From Balanoglossus misakiensis (Eukaryota; Hemichordata), in the NCBI GenBank assembly GCA_040954595.2, contig CM082590.2, forward strand, positions 5,270,001 to 5,334,000: a stretch of 64,000 nucleotides of DNA, in the 5' to 3' direction. Positions within the stretch are counted from its first letter, which is position 1; every line of letters starts with the position of its first letter. Below, piece by piece: positions 35,605 to 50,600 of this stretch. The notes under the pieces are model-generated. The model worked only from the letters and a program-made list of their open reading frames with translations, did not search any database and was not told where the DNA came from. Both the position numbers and the translations under genes were made by a program.

Positions 35605-38600
35605 CTGCAACAAACAAGAAGACAATGAAATAAACTTTGGATGTTAACAAAAGTGAAAGTTGAAAGGACAGGTAGATGGATGGATGGGTAGATGTATGTA
35701 TGTATGCATTCATGCATTCTCGCATGTTTGTATGTATGTATGAATGTATGTATGTATGTACGTATGTTTGTATGTATGTGATGGCGGGTGGTGGATGGAT
35801 TATTGGATGGGATGGGTCAAATGGATGGACGGATTGAGTGAAACAGTGACATGTGACTGACTGCCTGGATGTATGCAATAAATATGTGAGGTGTAATGAC
35901 AGACACTGATTGGGTGGCCGGATTGGTGGATGAACTATTTGCTGTATATCTTCATTTACCTCGCCAATGCTATCCAGGTAAGATGTAGCTATTCTAAGAA
36001 AGGGCTCTTTAACCAATGGATCAATTTCCTTTACTTTTTCCACATACGTCTTCCAGTACAGAACAGGGAATTTAAGAAGCTCCTTACGCCATAATCGCTT
36101 CTTGTCGACAATTTTGGCACATAACCTTGGTATTTTTTCTTCCTTCTGTAATGCAATGAAAGAATAGAAAATTTGATGAGTAGCTATATTTTTAAATCAT
36201 CGATTCAATGAACTCAGCCATGGAAAATGGGACCAAAGACCATTCCCAAAATGTCAAATGTAATATATACAAATATATATTGCCGTCAACATGCCATTAC
36301 ATAATGCTTTTTAATCACTTCTGAACATCTGGAAACTTTAAGTAATCATACCTGTGTTGGTAAGTGTGTATAGCAACCATCACCAACACCAAGAAAATGC
36401 CCTTAGTATTTCGTGCATTTATATATTATGTTACTACATAACTTGGTTCACTGAGTGAACCTGTGGTAAACAGATAGGGGATGAAAGTTTGAAGAAATAT
36501 TTAGGGTAAACAGGAAAAACTGCATACAGATGAAGATTTGATCGGAGTGATTAATCTAACCTGGCCAATTGTTGTGAGAAATGTTGGAATGATCACTCCC
36601 ATTGAAATAATCGTTTCTGCTGTAGTGTTTTTATCATTTTTGATTGGACAGATATTAAAATCAATATGATATAAAACTAGTTATGCATTTATGTTAAACT
36701 CACCTTGAACCCACGTAAGATCACACGTAGTCTGCCCATTGCTGCACTTTGAGATTCATGACAATTTACCAAAACTGTCTCATCCACGATATTCAAATAA
36801 TCGCCAAATTTCTTCTTCAACTCTTTGCTTACCTTTTCTACAACCCATTTGGCTGTATAAGAAAACATAACAATAAAAAATGGGTTATGGTAATTACGGA
36901 TGTACATGCAAAACGTAAACTGGTAGACTGCATGAACTTATGGGCATGTCACTTGTCCTATAAAATAGAAAAAATGGGTATCGGTATTTAACTAGTATTC
37001 AAAGTAGGCGGGAAATGCACCTTCTGACTAAAAGATTGTATTAAAGTAATTTATGTCAGATCTTTTTGAAAAATACTATCGTGCATCACCTTACAATGAA
37101 TTGTTTCTAAAATACCCCACCCATCAAAATGTGTTGGATGCACAAACAGATATGTTCAAAGCGATTTTGGTTTTACCATTACATTCTAGATTGTGTGCGA
37201 GTGTGTGTGTGTGTACCAGTGTGTTTAACAGTGTATGCATGTTGTAACTGCACTCAAACTAAATGACTTACCACTCTCTTGTTGAGATTCATCCAACATA
37301 TCAGCTCTACTTGCGATCAATATCACAGTTGGTTTGGTGTCTTCACTCCGAGACGAAGCATCATCACTCTTTAGTATGCTGCTTATCATGCCTTTGAAGA
37401 ACTGGGCCCATATGTTGGTCTGAAAATTATCACAATTAATTAATTACCCAATTACAATCAATCAGTCAATCAATCAATCAATCAATTTAATAATTAATTA
37501 ATTAACATTTAATGTAATGCAAGTGTTTTACAGCTAATGGGCTAGTTTTAATATAACACAAGTAAGTAATGATTTGTTTAAATGTTAAAGTGTTGTGGCA
37601 TGTTTTACATGTGTTGAGGGTTTTCACCCAAAATAGTTTGATTGATTTCACAACTAATATCTGCAGAATCGTCACTCCAGGTATGGATTGACTTGTATAC
37701 ACTACCGTCCAGTCATTTAAGAAAATTCACGTGTGACCTTCGCTTCCACTACATTAAGATTGTCTTGCGGATGCAATTGGCAGAATATTTCATAATAGTG
37801 GCACTGTAATGCCACACATAAACTATACCAAGTTCAGAGCTAACAAAAACATGCAAGAAATTATGACAGTCTGTATATGTTAGGCATTGCATCTGTGGAC
37901 CACTCCATCCCCCAACCCGTCCTCAAATGACTAGTTCTATATTTCGACATAGTAGGTTCAAAAGTAGATTTCATTCTAGGGTGTGTGTAGGTGTTTGTTT
38001 GTTTGTGTGTGGCCGTTCTCAAATTACTAGTTCCATATTTGGACATACATGTAGTCGGTTAAATTGGACATACTTTACAGTTTCTATTTCGTTCCGGTGT
38101 GTTTGTGTGTTAAGGGTCATGTCTCACCTCTTTCAGTGCTTGTTCCAACATCTCTATAGGCTTCTTCAAATGTTTTGGGTCATCTTTCACCATGTCTGTT
38201 ATTTTAAACAGAAGCATAAACACAGCATCTTCTGCTCTCAGGAACATGTTGTGTGTCACGTAGTACTCACATTGTCCAGCAAAATCCATGACAATGTATT
38301 CTCCAACCTTTGGTATGGCTACAGTTTTTACATCAATACCAGGTGTTGGTGTGTATCCAGTCTTGTCCGGTGGAGGGGCTTTTTCTGCAGCTCGTCGAGT
38401 GACATTCGCTTTCCAGAAGCCCTGTATGAAAGCAGTTCACATGAAATTGCAGTAAGGGTTTGTGTTGACAGTGACACTGATGGGCGAGTAACACCACCTG
38501 TATCATTTAATCAAACTATTTCACCTGGACATCATGATAATGTTTAATAGATAATAATGACAATAGTTTGGTGAAAAGTAAACAAGTATATATGCTGTAT

Positions 38601-41600
38601 ATTACAATATTCAGAATAAGTGAATAAATGAATAATTTCATAGTATCATTGCAATAGATAAATAATAAATAAATACATAAATAACTTGAAACATCGATGA
38701 AACAGTCGAAGTGGAAAATAGTGTGACGATACAATGTTTGACAAAGATAAGTAGAGATATGAAAATCATTTTACCCGTCGCAAAGATTTCACAAGGGTTG
38801 TCTTTCCAACACCACCAAATCCACAGACATGAACTCTGCTACTATTTCGGGTGATGCCTGGTTCTCTCATCAAAACAGTGAATTCCTTCTTCCTCTGTTC
38901 GGCCTGATGTCAACAAAAAGCACAGAAATCATTGTGAATAGACTTGCCAAATATTGTCAAAATGGACTGTGATATCAAATGAACACGACACTGGCATTAA
39001 TGACAAAATTTGGCTACGACAGCCTAGTCATCATACATATAACAAATTAATCCATTTAGATATATGCAATGTATTTCAAGAGTTTATCAAAAGTGAAAGT
39101 CGTTCATCAGCTAAAATCTGGTAGTGTTTGATAACGTTTAGTCACATTCGTTAAATTCTGGTTTGTTATGCACATGTCAAAGTGCGGTGATTATGAATTG
39201 TGGATGAAACAATGAATTAGAAAAAGGATACCTGTAAGTATCATTTATTGGTAACAGTAACATGAAAGGAACAATATTGTTGGTATTGTCAACAAGTGCA
39301 CAAGTTCCTATTACAGACCCCAAAGTAAGGAGTACAATATTTTAGACCTACCAATTAATGTAACTTAAACGAAACCACATTTAGCAACAACAATTGTTTC
39401 ATAAGCATTACTTTGAAATATAAATTAGACTCAGAGAGGTAAAAACTAAAATCACAACTCTCCAAATTGTTTCTTTTGGTTTTTGTTCTGGAAATGAATA
39501 ACTTGATCTCATTGATGGTTGTATTACAAGTATTACTGTTCATTTTGAATATGACAGTTACTTGTATTTATGGGAAATGTTACCTTCAGCAGGGATTTGA
39601 CTCTTCTGTCGTCTGCAACATCCAGAGGTGTCTTTCCGCCCTGTAACGTGGAAAAAGGATTTTAAGCCCATTGATATGATTTGGTTGAAACTGCTTCATG
39701 ACGTTTTATATGGATCTTCACAAATCTACTATTTGCAAAACACGTATGCCTCTGGTTGGAATTTACTTGAGTATCGAAATGTGACAGTCGGGACAATTTC
39801 CATGGTTTTCTTGTGTTAAACTTTAAAGGGGAGTTCTCGTGGCGCTTTGATTGCCTCACTAATCTCTGCAAATAAAAATGGCTGCTATGGATAGTAGTTA
39901 AGCGAGTGTCACTGACAGTACTAGTATAATGGTGACAGTACATGTTTTGTGCGAGAGAGGGTGGTGTCAGAAGGACTGATATGAGACGACATTACGAAAG
40001 TGATAGTTTGACATGGCGAGCAAACGTGATAGTACAAGCATCATATCATCAGTGGGACTGTCGCATTCGAGGCGTTTTGACCCTCGAGCGAAGTCGCACC
40101 CATGGTGCAATGCCCTTATAGTGGGGTGGCATAACAAAAAAATTCATATCGATTGTGCATTTTGTGATAAAAAGCTCAGATGGGTGTTAATGTGTAATTA
40201 ACTCCATCGGCCATGTAACGCCGGGAACACATAGACTTGTACGCAGGGCTAGGAACACACATTCCCTTACGCACAGACACATACGATACAACCCAACTCA
40301 GAACTCAGCACTCGGCATGAATTGAACGAAGAAATTGCTCCAGCAAAGCCAAAGGGATGACCGTATGTACATGAATACTCATACACATTTGAATGTCAAG
40401 TTTGTATTGATTTTACGGCCACCAAGCAGAAATTCGCTTGAGGGTTTTGACAAATAACATCGGAGGAGGCAAGTGACAGTCAAACATCAGAAAACTGATT
40501 ATGTCTCATGACACGCGGCGACGGTGTGATTTTCGACATTACCTACACAGTCATAAATTTCGACAACATGTGGTGGGAAAGTATTTATAAAAAAATGTAC
40601 GCATGACCACAGCAACACGTGGCAAAGGCGAGCCAAATTCTGACATGAACATTGCGATCATACTGGTGAATTTTACGGCTTCCCAGCAGCCAGCAATCTA
40701 GACTTATCAACTGAAGACCCATCTCCGAAAAAGGTTGGATATTCAGAAATTTTCACTTAGTTTAAATCCTCTTTCCTCATGCAACGGAAGATGTGGAATG
40801 TTTTAAAAAATCTATGCTTTTCACTAGCTTCCGCCCATTTATATAATACGCCCTTTACGGTAACAACAAACTGTACCCGGAAACACCTACACTAGATGAT
40901 TTCATGTCTTCTTACAATTTACAAACACAGAGAAAAAACTGCCAGATTTGATCACCCTGAAATTTTACCCATCCTAAATGCAAAATACATAATAATTTAT
41001 CAAGCCATAGGCCGACCTCATGGCAAGTTTCTACGCTTATTTAAGCCTTCAATTAGGATTGAGCATTGTTTGAATCGTGAACTGGTAGCCTAGGTCACAC
41101 TATATAGGGATTACGCGATATACTCATGTCATCAATGGCAAATTGAGATCTAGCCAATCACAGATTTTCAGTGGGTGGCACACGCGAAAGAAAGAGCGCC
41201 AAATACGTCATTTCAGCCATATATGGGCGTATGTAAGTTGGAGGTGACTGTATACCTTTAAGCATGCACTGCTACACACATTCTGAAACATTCATTTGTG
41301 AGATAGCACAACATGTTTTGCCGAAAGTTTTTTTTTTTTTTTTTTTTTGGGGGGGGGGGGGGGGGAGGGTTAATTAATAGTAGGATACATCCCAGTCCCC
41401 CACGTAATGGACATGAATGCATGATGTGGTGATAGGGCTCTGTCCTTTGAGGGTACATTAACATCACAGGTATTCGTTTACTTGAGATTTATAATACACG
41501 CGTGTGTTGTTTTCATTTGAAGATGCCCTCTGTACAATACCTCAAACAGACAATGATTTAAATATAATAAAAACGTGTCAACTGGTGTGTGAGTGTAGAA

Positions 41601-44600
41601 TAGAATTAGTGTCATTACAGTAACTTACATTATCCTGCACATCGATGCTGGCATTGGATTGCAGTAGATGTTTCACCATGTCAGCATGGCCATCCTTTGC
41701 TGCCTTGTGTAACGGTGCCGAACCATACTGTGGGAATACAACAAATATGTGTCACTGAAAATTCCTGACTATAAGCCTAAAATGGAATATGCAATGTTTC
41801 ATTAAGCATGCACTGTTACACACATTCTGAAACATTCATTTGTGAGATGGCACATGTTTTGCCGACACTTTTTTTTTTCCTTTTTTTTGGGGGGGGGGGG
41901 ATAAATTAATAGTGGGATACATCCCAGTCCCCCACGTAATGGACATGAATGCATGATGTGGTGATAGGGCAGTGTCCTTTGAGGGTACATTAACATCAAA
42001 GGTATTCTTTTACTTGAGATTTATGATACTAGCGTCTGTTGTTTTCATTTGAAGATGCCCTCTGTACAATACCTGAAACTGACTGACCTAAATATCATAA
42101 AAGCCTAGACAGCAGTTTCATTACCCCTTAAAAGAGCATTGGAATTAGCCAATCAAAGAACGCCAATTATGAATGAAAGGTAAGAAATACGTTGAACCAC
42201 TATTGACATTCAACTAATTATGGTGGACTTCAGCCAGACAACTTTTTTAGTCTCGCCAGCCAGACCTCTCTCTCTCTGTCATTCGACGGCATAGCCACAC
42301 GAAGTGCCCCACGAGCAGTGAAGCCACAAGAATCGAGCATCGGAGACAATGTCGCAACTTGAGGCGCCCTTCGTGTGCCTGTGCGCGGCGTCGAAGGATC
42401 GAGGTCTGGCCAGCGAGTAGTCTCGGTTACCCAGAGCCCTCTGCTTCTTCCAGTGGGCACTCCAGAAAGAGGGTCTGGGGAAATACCATTGACAAATTGC
42501 AGGGAAAAGATGGCCGCCTTGAGACAAAAAGCGATGCAGAAGCGGTCCAGAAATATCATGCAAGGGGTGGAGGGAACAGCGTTCAGCCGTCTCGATGGAC
42601 TCTTGCACACTCAAATGACGGATGCAATGCACTGAGTGTGTAATGTGTTGAAAACTGCATCTGCTGGCTCTGAACCTTTAGCGCAACCGAAGTAATCTAA
42701 GTAATTAATGCATCGGTACACACAAACATACGACACAACCCAACACAGAACTCAGCACTCGGCATGAACTGAAAGCAGCAAATGCTTCAACGAAGCCAGA
42801 GTTATTTTTGACTGAGAAGGAAACATGAGGGGAAAGAAGCGAGTGCGGTTCATCAGTTATTGTGCCGTAAAATTAACCCAGCGCCAGGCTTTGAGTCTAT
42901 TGACACCATTTTGGTGTGACCATGAAGTAACATCAAAGTCATTGTTGTGATATATCTGGGATATATTCAAGGAGAGCACAAGAGGACACAGCAGACAGTT
43001 GTTCATTCAACTTCAGGGAGCCCTGTAGTACAGTTTATTACTACGCATGCACACACTACGTCATCATGAATACATGCATATATTACACTGCCTTCCCTTT
43101 AAAAGAAATTGGGTGGCTTGACAAACTTCAACAAATGTCAACTTGTAAACACAACATCTTTGTTAACAACAAAACTACTGAAATTACAAATTCAGTTTCA
43201 CAACAGGTTTTCTGACTCTGTCTGATCTCCTTACAGGTTCTGCAATATTTCCAGGTTTCACTTGTGTATTCTGACTTTGTGTAGCTTGGCCAGAATCACT
43301 AGCAACTTTCACATCAGTATTTTCCACTGGTTGTGGTTTACAAGAATTCTGAACAGGAATTGTACTGAACATTTCAGTTACTGGTCTTTCACAGATATCA
43401 AGATTAGTCAAAACTGAATCATTGAACTCAGTCATAGGCAACTCAGTTTGAAACTCTTCCATGGTTTTCAACATATGATCAGCATGAACTAGTTTAGTCA
43501 TGGATCCTATTTTCACAATGTAATTTCGAGGTCCTTTGACTTCAATGATCGACCCCAATAACCATTTGTCATGTTTGGACTGTGGTCGAGGATTTTTCAC
43601 TCTAACCACATCACCTATTTCAAAGTATCGCTCTTGTTTTCTAGAACGATCAAATTGCTCTTTATGTGCTTCCTGTTTCTTTTCAACCCTTTTAGCCAAA
43701 CAAGGTTTTATCAAACTCAATCTGGTACGAAGCTGTCTTTTACACATCAATTCAGCTGGACTAACACCTGTTGTGCTATGAGGTGTGGTTCTATACCTCA
43801 ATAGAAAATTAGCTATTCTACGTTTCAAAGACATAGATGATCCACCAGCTAAAACTTGCTTAGTGAAACTTTCTTTCACAAGTTTAACTGCTCTTTCAGC
43901 AGCACCATTAGACGCAGGATGATATGGAGCTACTTTAGTAATGAATACCATTTCTTTTCATGAATATGTCAAATTCAGCAGACGTGAATTGTAGGCCATT
44001 ATCTGAAACTAACTGTTCAGGAAGACCGTGTTCAGCAAATATGAGCCTTAACTCATCAATTGTACACTCTGCTGTTATGCTTTTCATTGGCTTCACATCA
44101 ACCCATTTAAAATGACAATCAACAAGAATAAGATAATATGATGTCTTATCTTCACAAAAATCAATATGCACCCTCTGAAAAGGTCTCATTGGCCAAACCC
44201 ATGGATGTAATGGTAATTATATTATATCATGCTACCGTCCGTGATTCTGATTGGACGAGAGCTGAATCCAGCGATGGTAAAATACTGTTTTACCATGGCT
44301 AGCAGTGGTAAAACGGGCCCCTGAACTAGCATTCGGCAGCAAAAATGTGCGGTTAAACCACAGTCGCGCGTGTTTAAACCAAATAAATAAAACAAAAATA
44401 CTGTTGAATTAACGGACGTTTTATTTTGGAACTGCTCTGTGGATATATTTGTCGCCTTGCCACGCGCGATGCCCGTCTTGTCACTTTTTGTCGTCTGCTG
44501 CATGTTTAATGCTCGATCCCGGCCGCGCATGTTTACATTCGTCGTCGCCATTTTGGTTCACGATCGTAATTTCTCTTTCTGACGCCGTTTCAGTAAGAAA

Positions 44601-47600
44601 ATGACACTGATATGCCACAAAAACAGTTGTTGATATAATATAATAGCAATAACCCCCGCCTCAGTCGGGTATACACTCGATTTGGGTACAATTCGCTCCA
44701 TATAGCACTCGCCTGACGGCTCGTGCTATATGTCTCGAATTGTACCCAAATCTCGTGTATACCCGCCTGCGGCGGGGGTTATTGCTTAATTTACTGGGTG
44801 TTGGTCTTGCTCTCTGACATACTGAACAAGCTTTGACCTTGGATTCAATATCAGAATCAATTCCTGGCCACCACACATGACTGCGTGCCAGTGCTTTCAT
44901 TGCACATATTCCTGGATGTTCCCAATGAAGTTCATCCAGCAATTTCTCTCGAAATTTCCTTGGTATGACAACCCTGAGACCCCAGAGAATACATCCTCGT
45001 TCTAGAGATAATTGATCTCTTTTGTGATAATACGGTTTCAATGCATCAGGCATGTCTGTACAATTCTTTGGCCAACCATTCAAAACATAATCATACACTT
45101 TACAGAGAATTGGATTGACCCTGGTTTCTCTAGCAATATCATCGGCTAGAACTGGAAAACTCTCATCAAGTATACCCACAGCAAATACTTTGGAATCAGC
45201 ATCAGTATTGTGCTTACTTGGATTTGGTAATCTTGACAACGCATCACAGTTAGCGTGTGCCGTTGTGTTACGATACTCAATATCATAGTCATATGCCTGC
45301 AGAATTAATGCCCAACGTTGCATTCTTGCAGCTGCTATGGTAGGGACACCCGCTTTTGGACCCAAAATAGCCAGCAGTGTGATCTGTTACAAGAGTGAAT
45401 TTTCTCCCATACAGAAAATCATGAAACTTCTTAACTCCAAATATCAATGATAATGCTTCTCTTTCAATTTGAGCATAGTTACGCTCGCTTGGGCTGAGCG
45501 TTCTAGAGGAATACGCTATTGGTCTCTCATCACCATTTTCGAACACATGTGAGAGAACTGCTCCAACGCCATAACTTGAAGCGTCACAATCAAGCTTCAA
45601 TTTCTTACTCTGATCATAGTGTACCAACAAGGTCTCACTAGTCAAGTTTGCTTTACATGTCTCATATGCTTTTTGACATTTATCGCTTCATTTCCAAACA
45701 ACACCTTTCTTTAACAACTCATGTAGAGGCTGCAATGTGGTAGCTAAATTCGGTAAAAACTGATGGTAGTACTGTACCATACCCAAAAATGAACGCAATT
45801 GTGATACATTATTTGGTACTGGAGCCTGTTTTATGGTTTGTACAGAGGATTCCACAGGTTTCAATCCTCCACCAAATACACAGTGCTAGACTTTGCAAAT
45901 TCACACTTTGACAAATTTACGTGCAAATTATTATCACTCAATCTTTTGAGAACTTGTTCCAAAATATCAAGATTCTCATGAACATTGTCACCCCCAATAA
46001 GGATGTCATCTTGTTTCCAAACACATTTCTGAACACCTTGAAGGATACAATCCATCTTAGTCTGAAATATTTTTGGCGCAGACTTCACACCATATGGTAA
46101 CTTTGTGTACGAGTACAGACCTTTATGAGTATTAATGGTCAAATACTTTCTACTTTCGTCATCAACTGACAATTGAGCATAAGCATGTGTCAAATCCAAA
46201 CGTGTGAATACTTTTGACCCCGACAGTTGAACATACAAATCTTGTGTAGTCGGTAAAGTACACTGCTCATCCTCAACTACTGGATTAATACTTACTTTAT
46301 AGTCACCACAAATTCTGACTGTTTTATCAGCTTTGGGCACCACTAGTATACGATTGGACTTGCCCACTCACACTGATCAACTTTAACTATTACCCCATTT
46401 TTTTTCCAGTTTTGCCAATTCTGTTTTGACTGCTCCACGAAGCGCATATGGAACTCGTCTTGGCTTGTGAAATACATGTTTTGCACCCTCTTTGACACGA
46501 ATATGAGCTTTGTGCCCACGCATACCATCATAGCTATCAGTAAATATGTTACTGTGCTTACGAAGAATCAAATCAAGCCTGTCTTTTGTTTTGGCAGTCA
46601 AACAATCACCAGCTTTTCCTTTACTGATTGTTTGGGCAGTACACAGAAATATCTTACACCAATTTAATTTCAATTTCTGCAACCAATTTCTACCAAGCAG
46701 GGTTGGTTTACCTGGGTGGTCCACTACTATCAATGGCAAATCGACACACTGACCATCATAACATACTGTGACCAAAATTTCACCACAGACCGAAATTGGA
46801 TCTCCAGTATAGCTTTTCAGTCTTACCGAAGATTTCCTCAAGGGACTTTGACTGAATTTCTTGTTATACTCTGTTTTAGACATGATACTGTAGTCAGCTG
46901 CTGTGTCTACGTGCATTGACACGGACTTACCATTCAAATCTAGGCTTACAAAATAGCCAGATTTTTCTCCACTTACATTCATATTGATGGAGGATACAAC
47001 ATTATACACACATGAATCAGAGTCATCACTGTCTTCAACTGTTTCAGTGACTGACTTTACAGATTTAACCATAGGCCTTTTGTCACTTCTGACATTTCCC
47101 TTGGCCTTCACTTTACCTCTAGTTTTACAAAACTTTGCAAAGTGACATTGTTTTGAACACTTTTGACATACTACATTTTTATGTGGACACTCTTTCGCAA
47201 AATGATTGTTTCCACATCTGAAACACTGTACAGTTTTAGAATGTTCACGTTTTACAACACTGTTTATAACAGTACTTTTACCGTGAAGACCTGTAGTAGT
47301 TTATTACTACGCATGCGCACACTACGTCATCATGAATACATGCATATATTACAATTGTGAAATTTTAACAAATATTGCATAATGAGGCAATCCTTAGAAT
47401 AACGCTGTCCGACCATTGAAAACCGATTCCACAGCTTCAGTAGTATCAAATAATGCATCATCTAAAGGTTCCTGTTCTCAAGACGTTGAAATTTGCTTTA
47501 GACACAATTTTGGATTCACTTTCCGGTTCAAGAAAGTAAATGTTATCAATTTTAGCTCTATAAACCGTCATTAGATTAATGGAATAATATTAAATATGCC

Positions 47601-50600
47601 CCACCGACAAATACTTGGAGCATTTTACAAATTTCTCTTGTCAAAAGCCACCGATCTTATCGATTTATGAAAACAAACCACGGTAATAAAATGACCATTC
47701 CCCACTGGTGTACACATGGTTTGGAGGATGTTTAAAGCTATGTTGTCTACAACTTCACCGCCATTGAATGAAAACAAAACAAGAATCAATGTTATCAAAT
47801 TTAACTCTGACACCGTGATTAGGTCAATAGAAAAATATTAAATAGGCCCGACCGACAAATATTTGGAGCATTTCACAAATTTCTTTTAAAGTGTCAAAAG
47901 TTACCGAATTACCCATTTATGAAAACAAAACACGGTAATCAAAATGACAAAACCCTGCTGGTATATACTGTGCCCGTGGTTTGGATGTTTAAAGCTATAT
48001 TGTCTCCAACTTAAACGCTATTGAATAGATACAAAACAAAAATCATTTCCACACAGTCAGCCAGTATGTTGTGGAGTCAGAATAATCTTATGTACTTTCA
48101 CGGCCAATGACCATCCACCTGATGTACCCGACAATATCAATGGAAAACGGGGTGATAAACGTTGGAATTTCGCGAATGTACGTGAATATTTCCAGAAAGA
48201 GACAGAAATCTTGCCTACGTGCGAAACTTAAAAGGTAAGAGTCAGTTATGTCCACAATGCAAATTAAAAAGTCGCCCCGGACCGCCATATTTCAAGCAAA
48301 TTTCGGGCGAAATCCTCAACATATCAAATCCCTCGTCAGAAGAGAGAAAAGGGGATTGACCTTAATACTACAGCTAAGGACCACACTACCCAGACAGTTC
48401 CACTGCGGTCACAGTTTCCACTAAATGACAGGAAATCACCAAACGAAATTAGTAATGTTTCCACTCTCCGCAGAAATTCTCGGCCAGCGACTGTATAGAC
48501 AGGAGAATAAAGCAAACGTGACGGGTAGCCCCACGCTTCACTGTGTAAACCGCGCCAGGGATCTACCTCACCGTTAACAGAAAGTGCTCGCGATTCAAAC
48601 TCATCACAACAATGAACCACTGCTGCTTCACCCTAAACTTACGCGATTGTCAAATATTACTTCCTCGTCAATATCGTCAAAATCAAAACACATCGTTTTG
48701 TTATCAGACATTTTTGGCATATTTTTCAAAATAACTTCAACGGGTGCAGGTGGGAAGAATGCAAATTGAACATACGATCCGACCCCAATAAATTGTTTTT
48801 TTCTAATCATCAAACGTTTATGCGCCACACACACTACACACGAACATACTTATACACACAATACCTTTAAATGAAAACTTGTCCCCGAAGTAAAGCCACA
48901 AAAAAACTCAATCTATAACGCTAACATCACCTTGTGCACTGAGGTTGGTTCTAACTTACCTCGTTTTGTATGTTGACAGAGCATTTGGCTTTCAGTAATA
49001 ACAGTGCTGCTCCTTCCCGACCCCACCATGCTGCCTGATGTATAGGTGTGTCACCACTCTGTAAAATACAAAAACATATCAGACATCAACACTGCAGTAC
49101 TACTTACTGAATGTGGTATTTTTATGAATCGTAATAAGCAATACGGTTCTTTTTCGGCTCAATTTGAATATTTGCATAATTATGCACATTAAATAAAAAC
49201 ACTGTTGGTTTTGTCATTTTATTATTAGAATACCTTTCTTATCACTAGTCATAAACTTTACAAGGGGACACCATGACAGTTGTGATGATCAATGGCTTAT
49301 GCGTACAACAACCTTTACATCAGAAAAGCAATATTTTTTCGGATTGGTCGTTGAGAATGTTGCTACATAAATTCGCCTTATGTGTAAATGCCGGATATTT
49401 CACCACTATTGGGAAAAGTGTCCTGTGGCTTAATCAATCTATAATAGTATTGGACCGTAAGATAAATCTTGGGATTTTAGCCTTCCCGAACGAAAGTTTC
49501 TTTTGATGTGGTCATTTCTAATGTCAAAGTCGAATATCTCAGTATCCTTTTATGAAAATATTTCAGTGCCTATGATGGCACATTTCAATCGATCGGTCGT
49601 TGATGGGGTGTTTTTACAGGACCTTGAAGGATTTAGCCTGGAGCTGGGCATGTCGATTCAACCCTTCTCTTTATTGTATAGAGGAGTGATGCTGGGCAAC
49701 CATACGACGTTGGGCGATCTCTTTTACCGTTATTTACAACATCGACAAACAACAGCAAGAAATGATTCATTGTGTTTTAACAATAATTTTTATCATCATC
49801 ATCATCATCATCATAATCATCATCATCATTTCAACAACAACAACAACAACAACAATAACAACAACAACAACAACAAACAAACAATCACTGTCCACTGTAA
49901 GTTTACAGCGATGCATGTACAGATATGACATGACTGCGATCGCCATGCAACCACAGGTAACTATTACGCGAGTGGCACTGTGTGCACACTCAAATCTCTC
50001 TATTTTGAGATAATCCGAACTGATATTTGGTGTCAATTCAAATACTCGAAATCGAACATTATAAGAGTTTGTTAAACGAAGTGAAATGTGAGATAGACTT
50101 CAAGAGTACCACTGCTTTAACCCACCGACTGTACTGCTCAGATCCGTCTGCACTGAAAATGATATTCTTATACACAAAACAAACAGATGGAACACACGGT
50201 AGATATTTCTACAAGGAAATGCCTTGTGTTAAATCCTTTCTATACATGTGAAAACTGTTTCATCACGTTTTATGAGCGGAGGGATCTTCACAAATCTAAT
50301 TGTATGCAAACCACGCCTTTGGTTGGAATTTACTTGAGTATTGGAATGTTACAGTCGGGACAATTTTCATGGTTTTCTTGTGTTAAACTTTAAGTTCTCG
50401 TGGGGCTGAGACTGACATAAGACGGCATTACGATAGTGATAGTACGAGCACGAGCATCATTTTGTCAGTAGGACTGCCGCTTATAGTGAGGGCGGCCGCG
50501 GCGTAACCAACATTTTCATATCAAGTGGCTCAGATGGGTGTTTATGTGTAATAGACAAATTCCCATAGAGAGCCACTAAATATCTGTTAACGTTAAAGGG

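Larger units (their letters stand above)
42946..47353 (-). mobile_element. Degenerate Ty3/gypsy retrotransposon (Mag/K02A2.6-like)
   Basis: 4.4-kb element in the same orientation as the host gene, flanked by ATTGT on both sides (42941-42945 and 47354-47358). Order on the minus strand: LTR start, CCHC knuckles, protease, reverse transcriptase, RNase H, integrase, polypurine tract, 3' LTR. Most of the 5' LTR and of gag is missing. Pol is broken by several frameshifts, a nonsense codon and a nested insertion, so the copy is dead. The integrase zinc-finger and DNG motifs and RT phrases such as [11 protein letters not shown] support the gypsy assignment; the lineage is my reading of motif style. 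Confidence 0.85.

Noticed and set aside
35576-36043. 155-codon minus-strand frame with many Tyr, Ile and His
   Set aside because: It reads through a GATG/TATG microsatellite; only its first part is the true COR exon (35960-36145).
42230-42640. 126- and 117-codon minus-strand frames in a GC-rich patch, partly repeated at 53142-53498
   Set aside because: The shared part comes from the segmental duplication, but the two frames differ in length and no domain is recognisable.
49503-49928. 141-codon frame with His/Asn runs
   Set aside because: Caused by the CAT/CAA microsatellite; no splice sites or domain support it.
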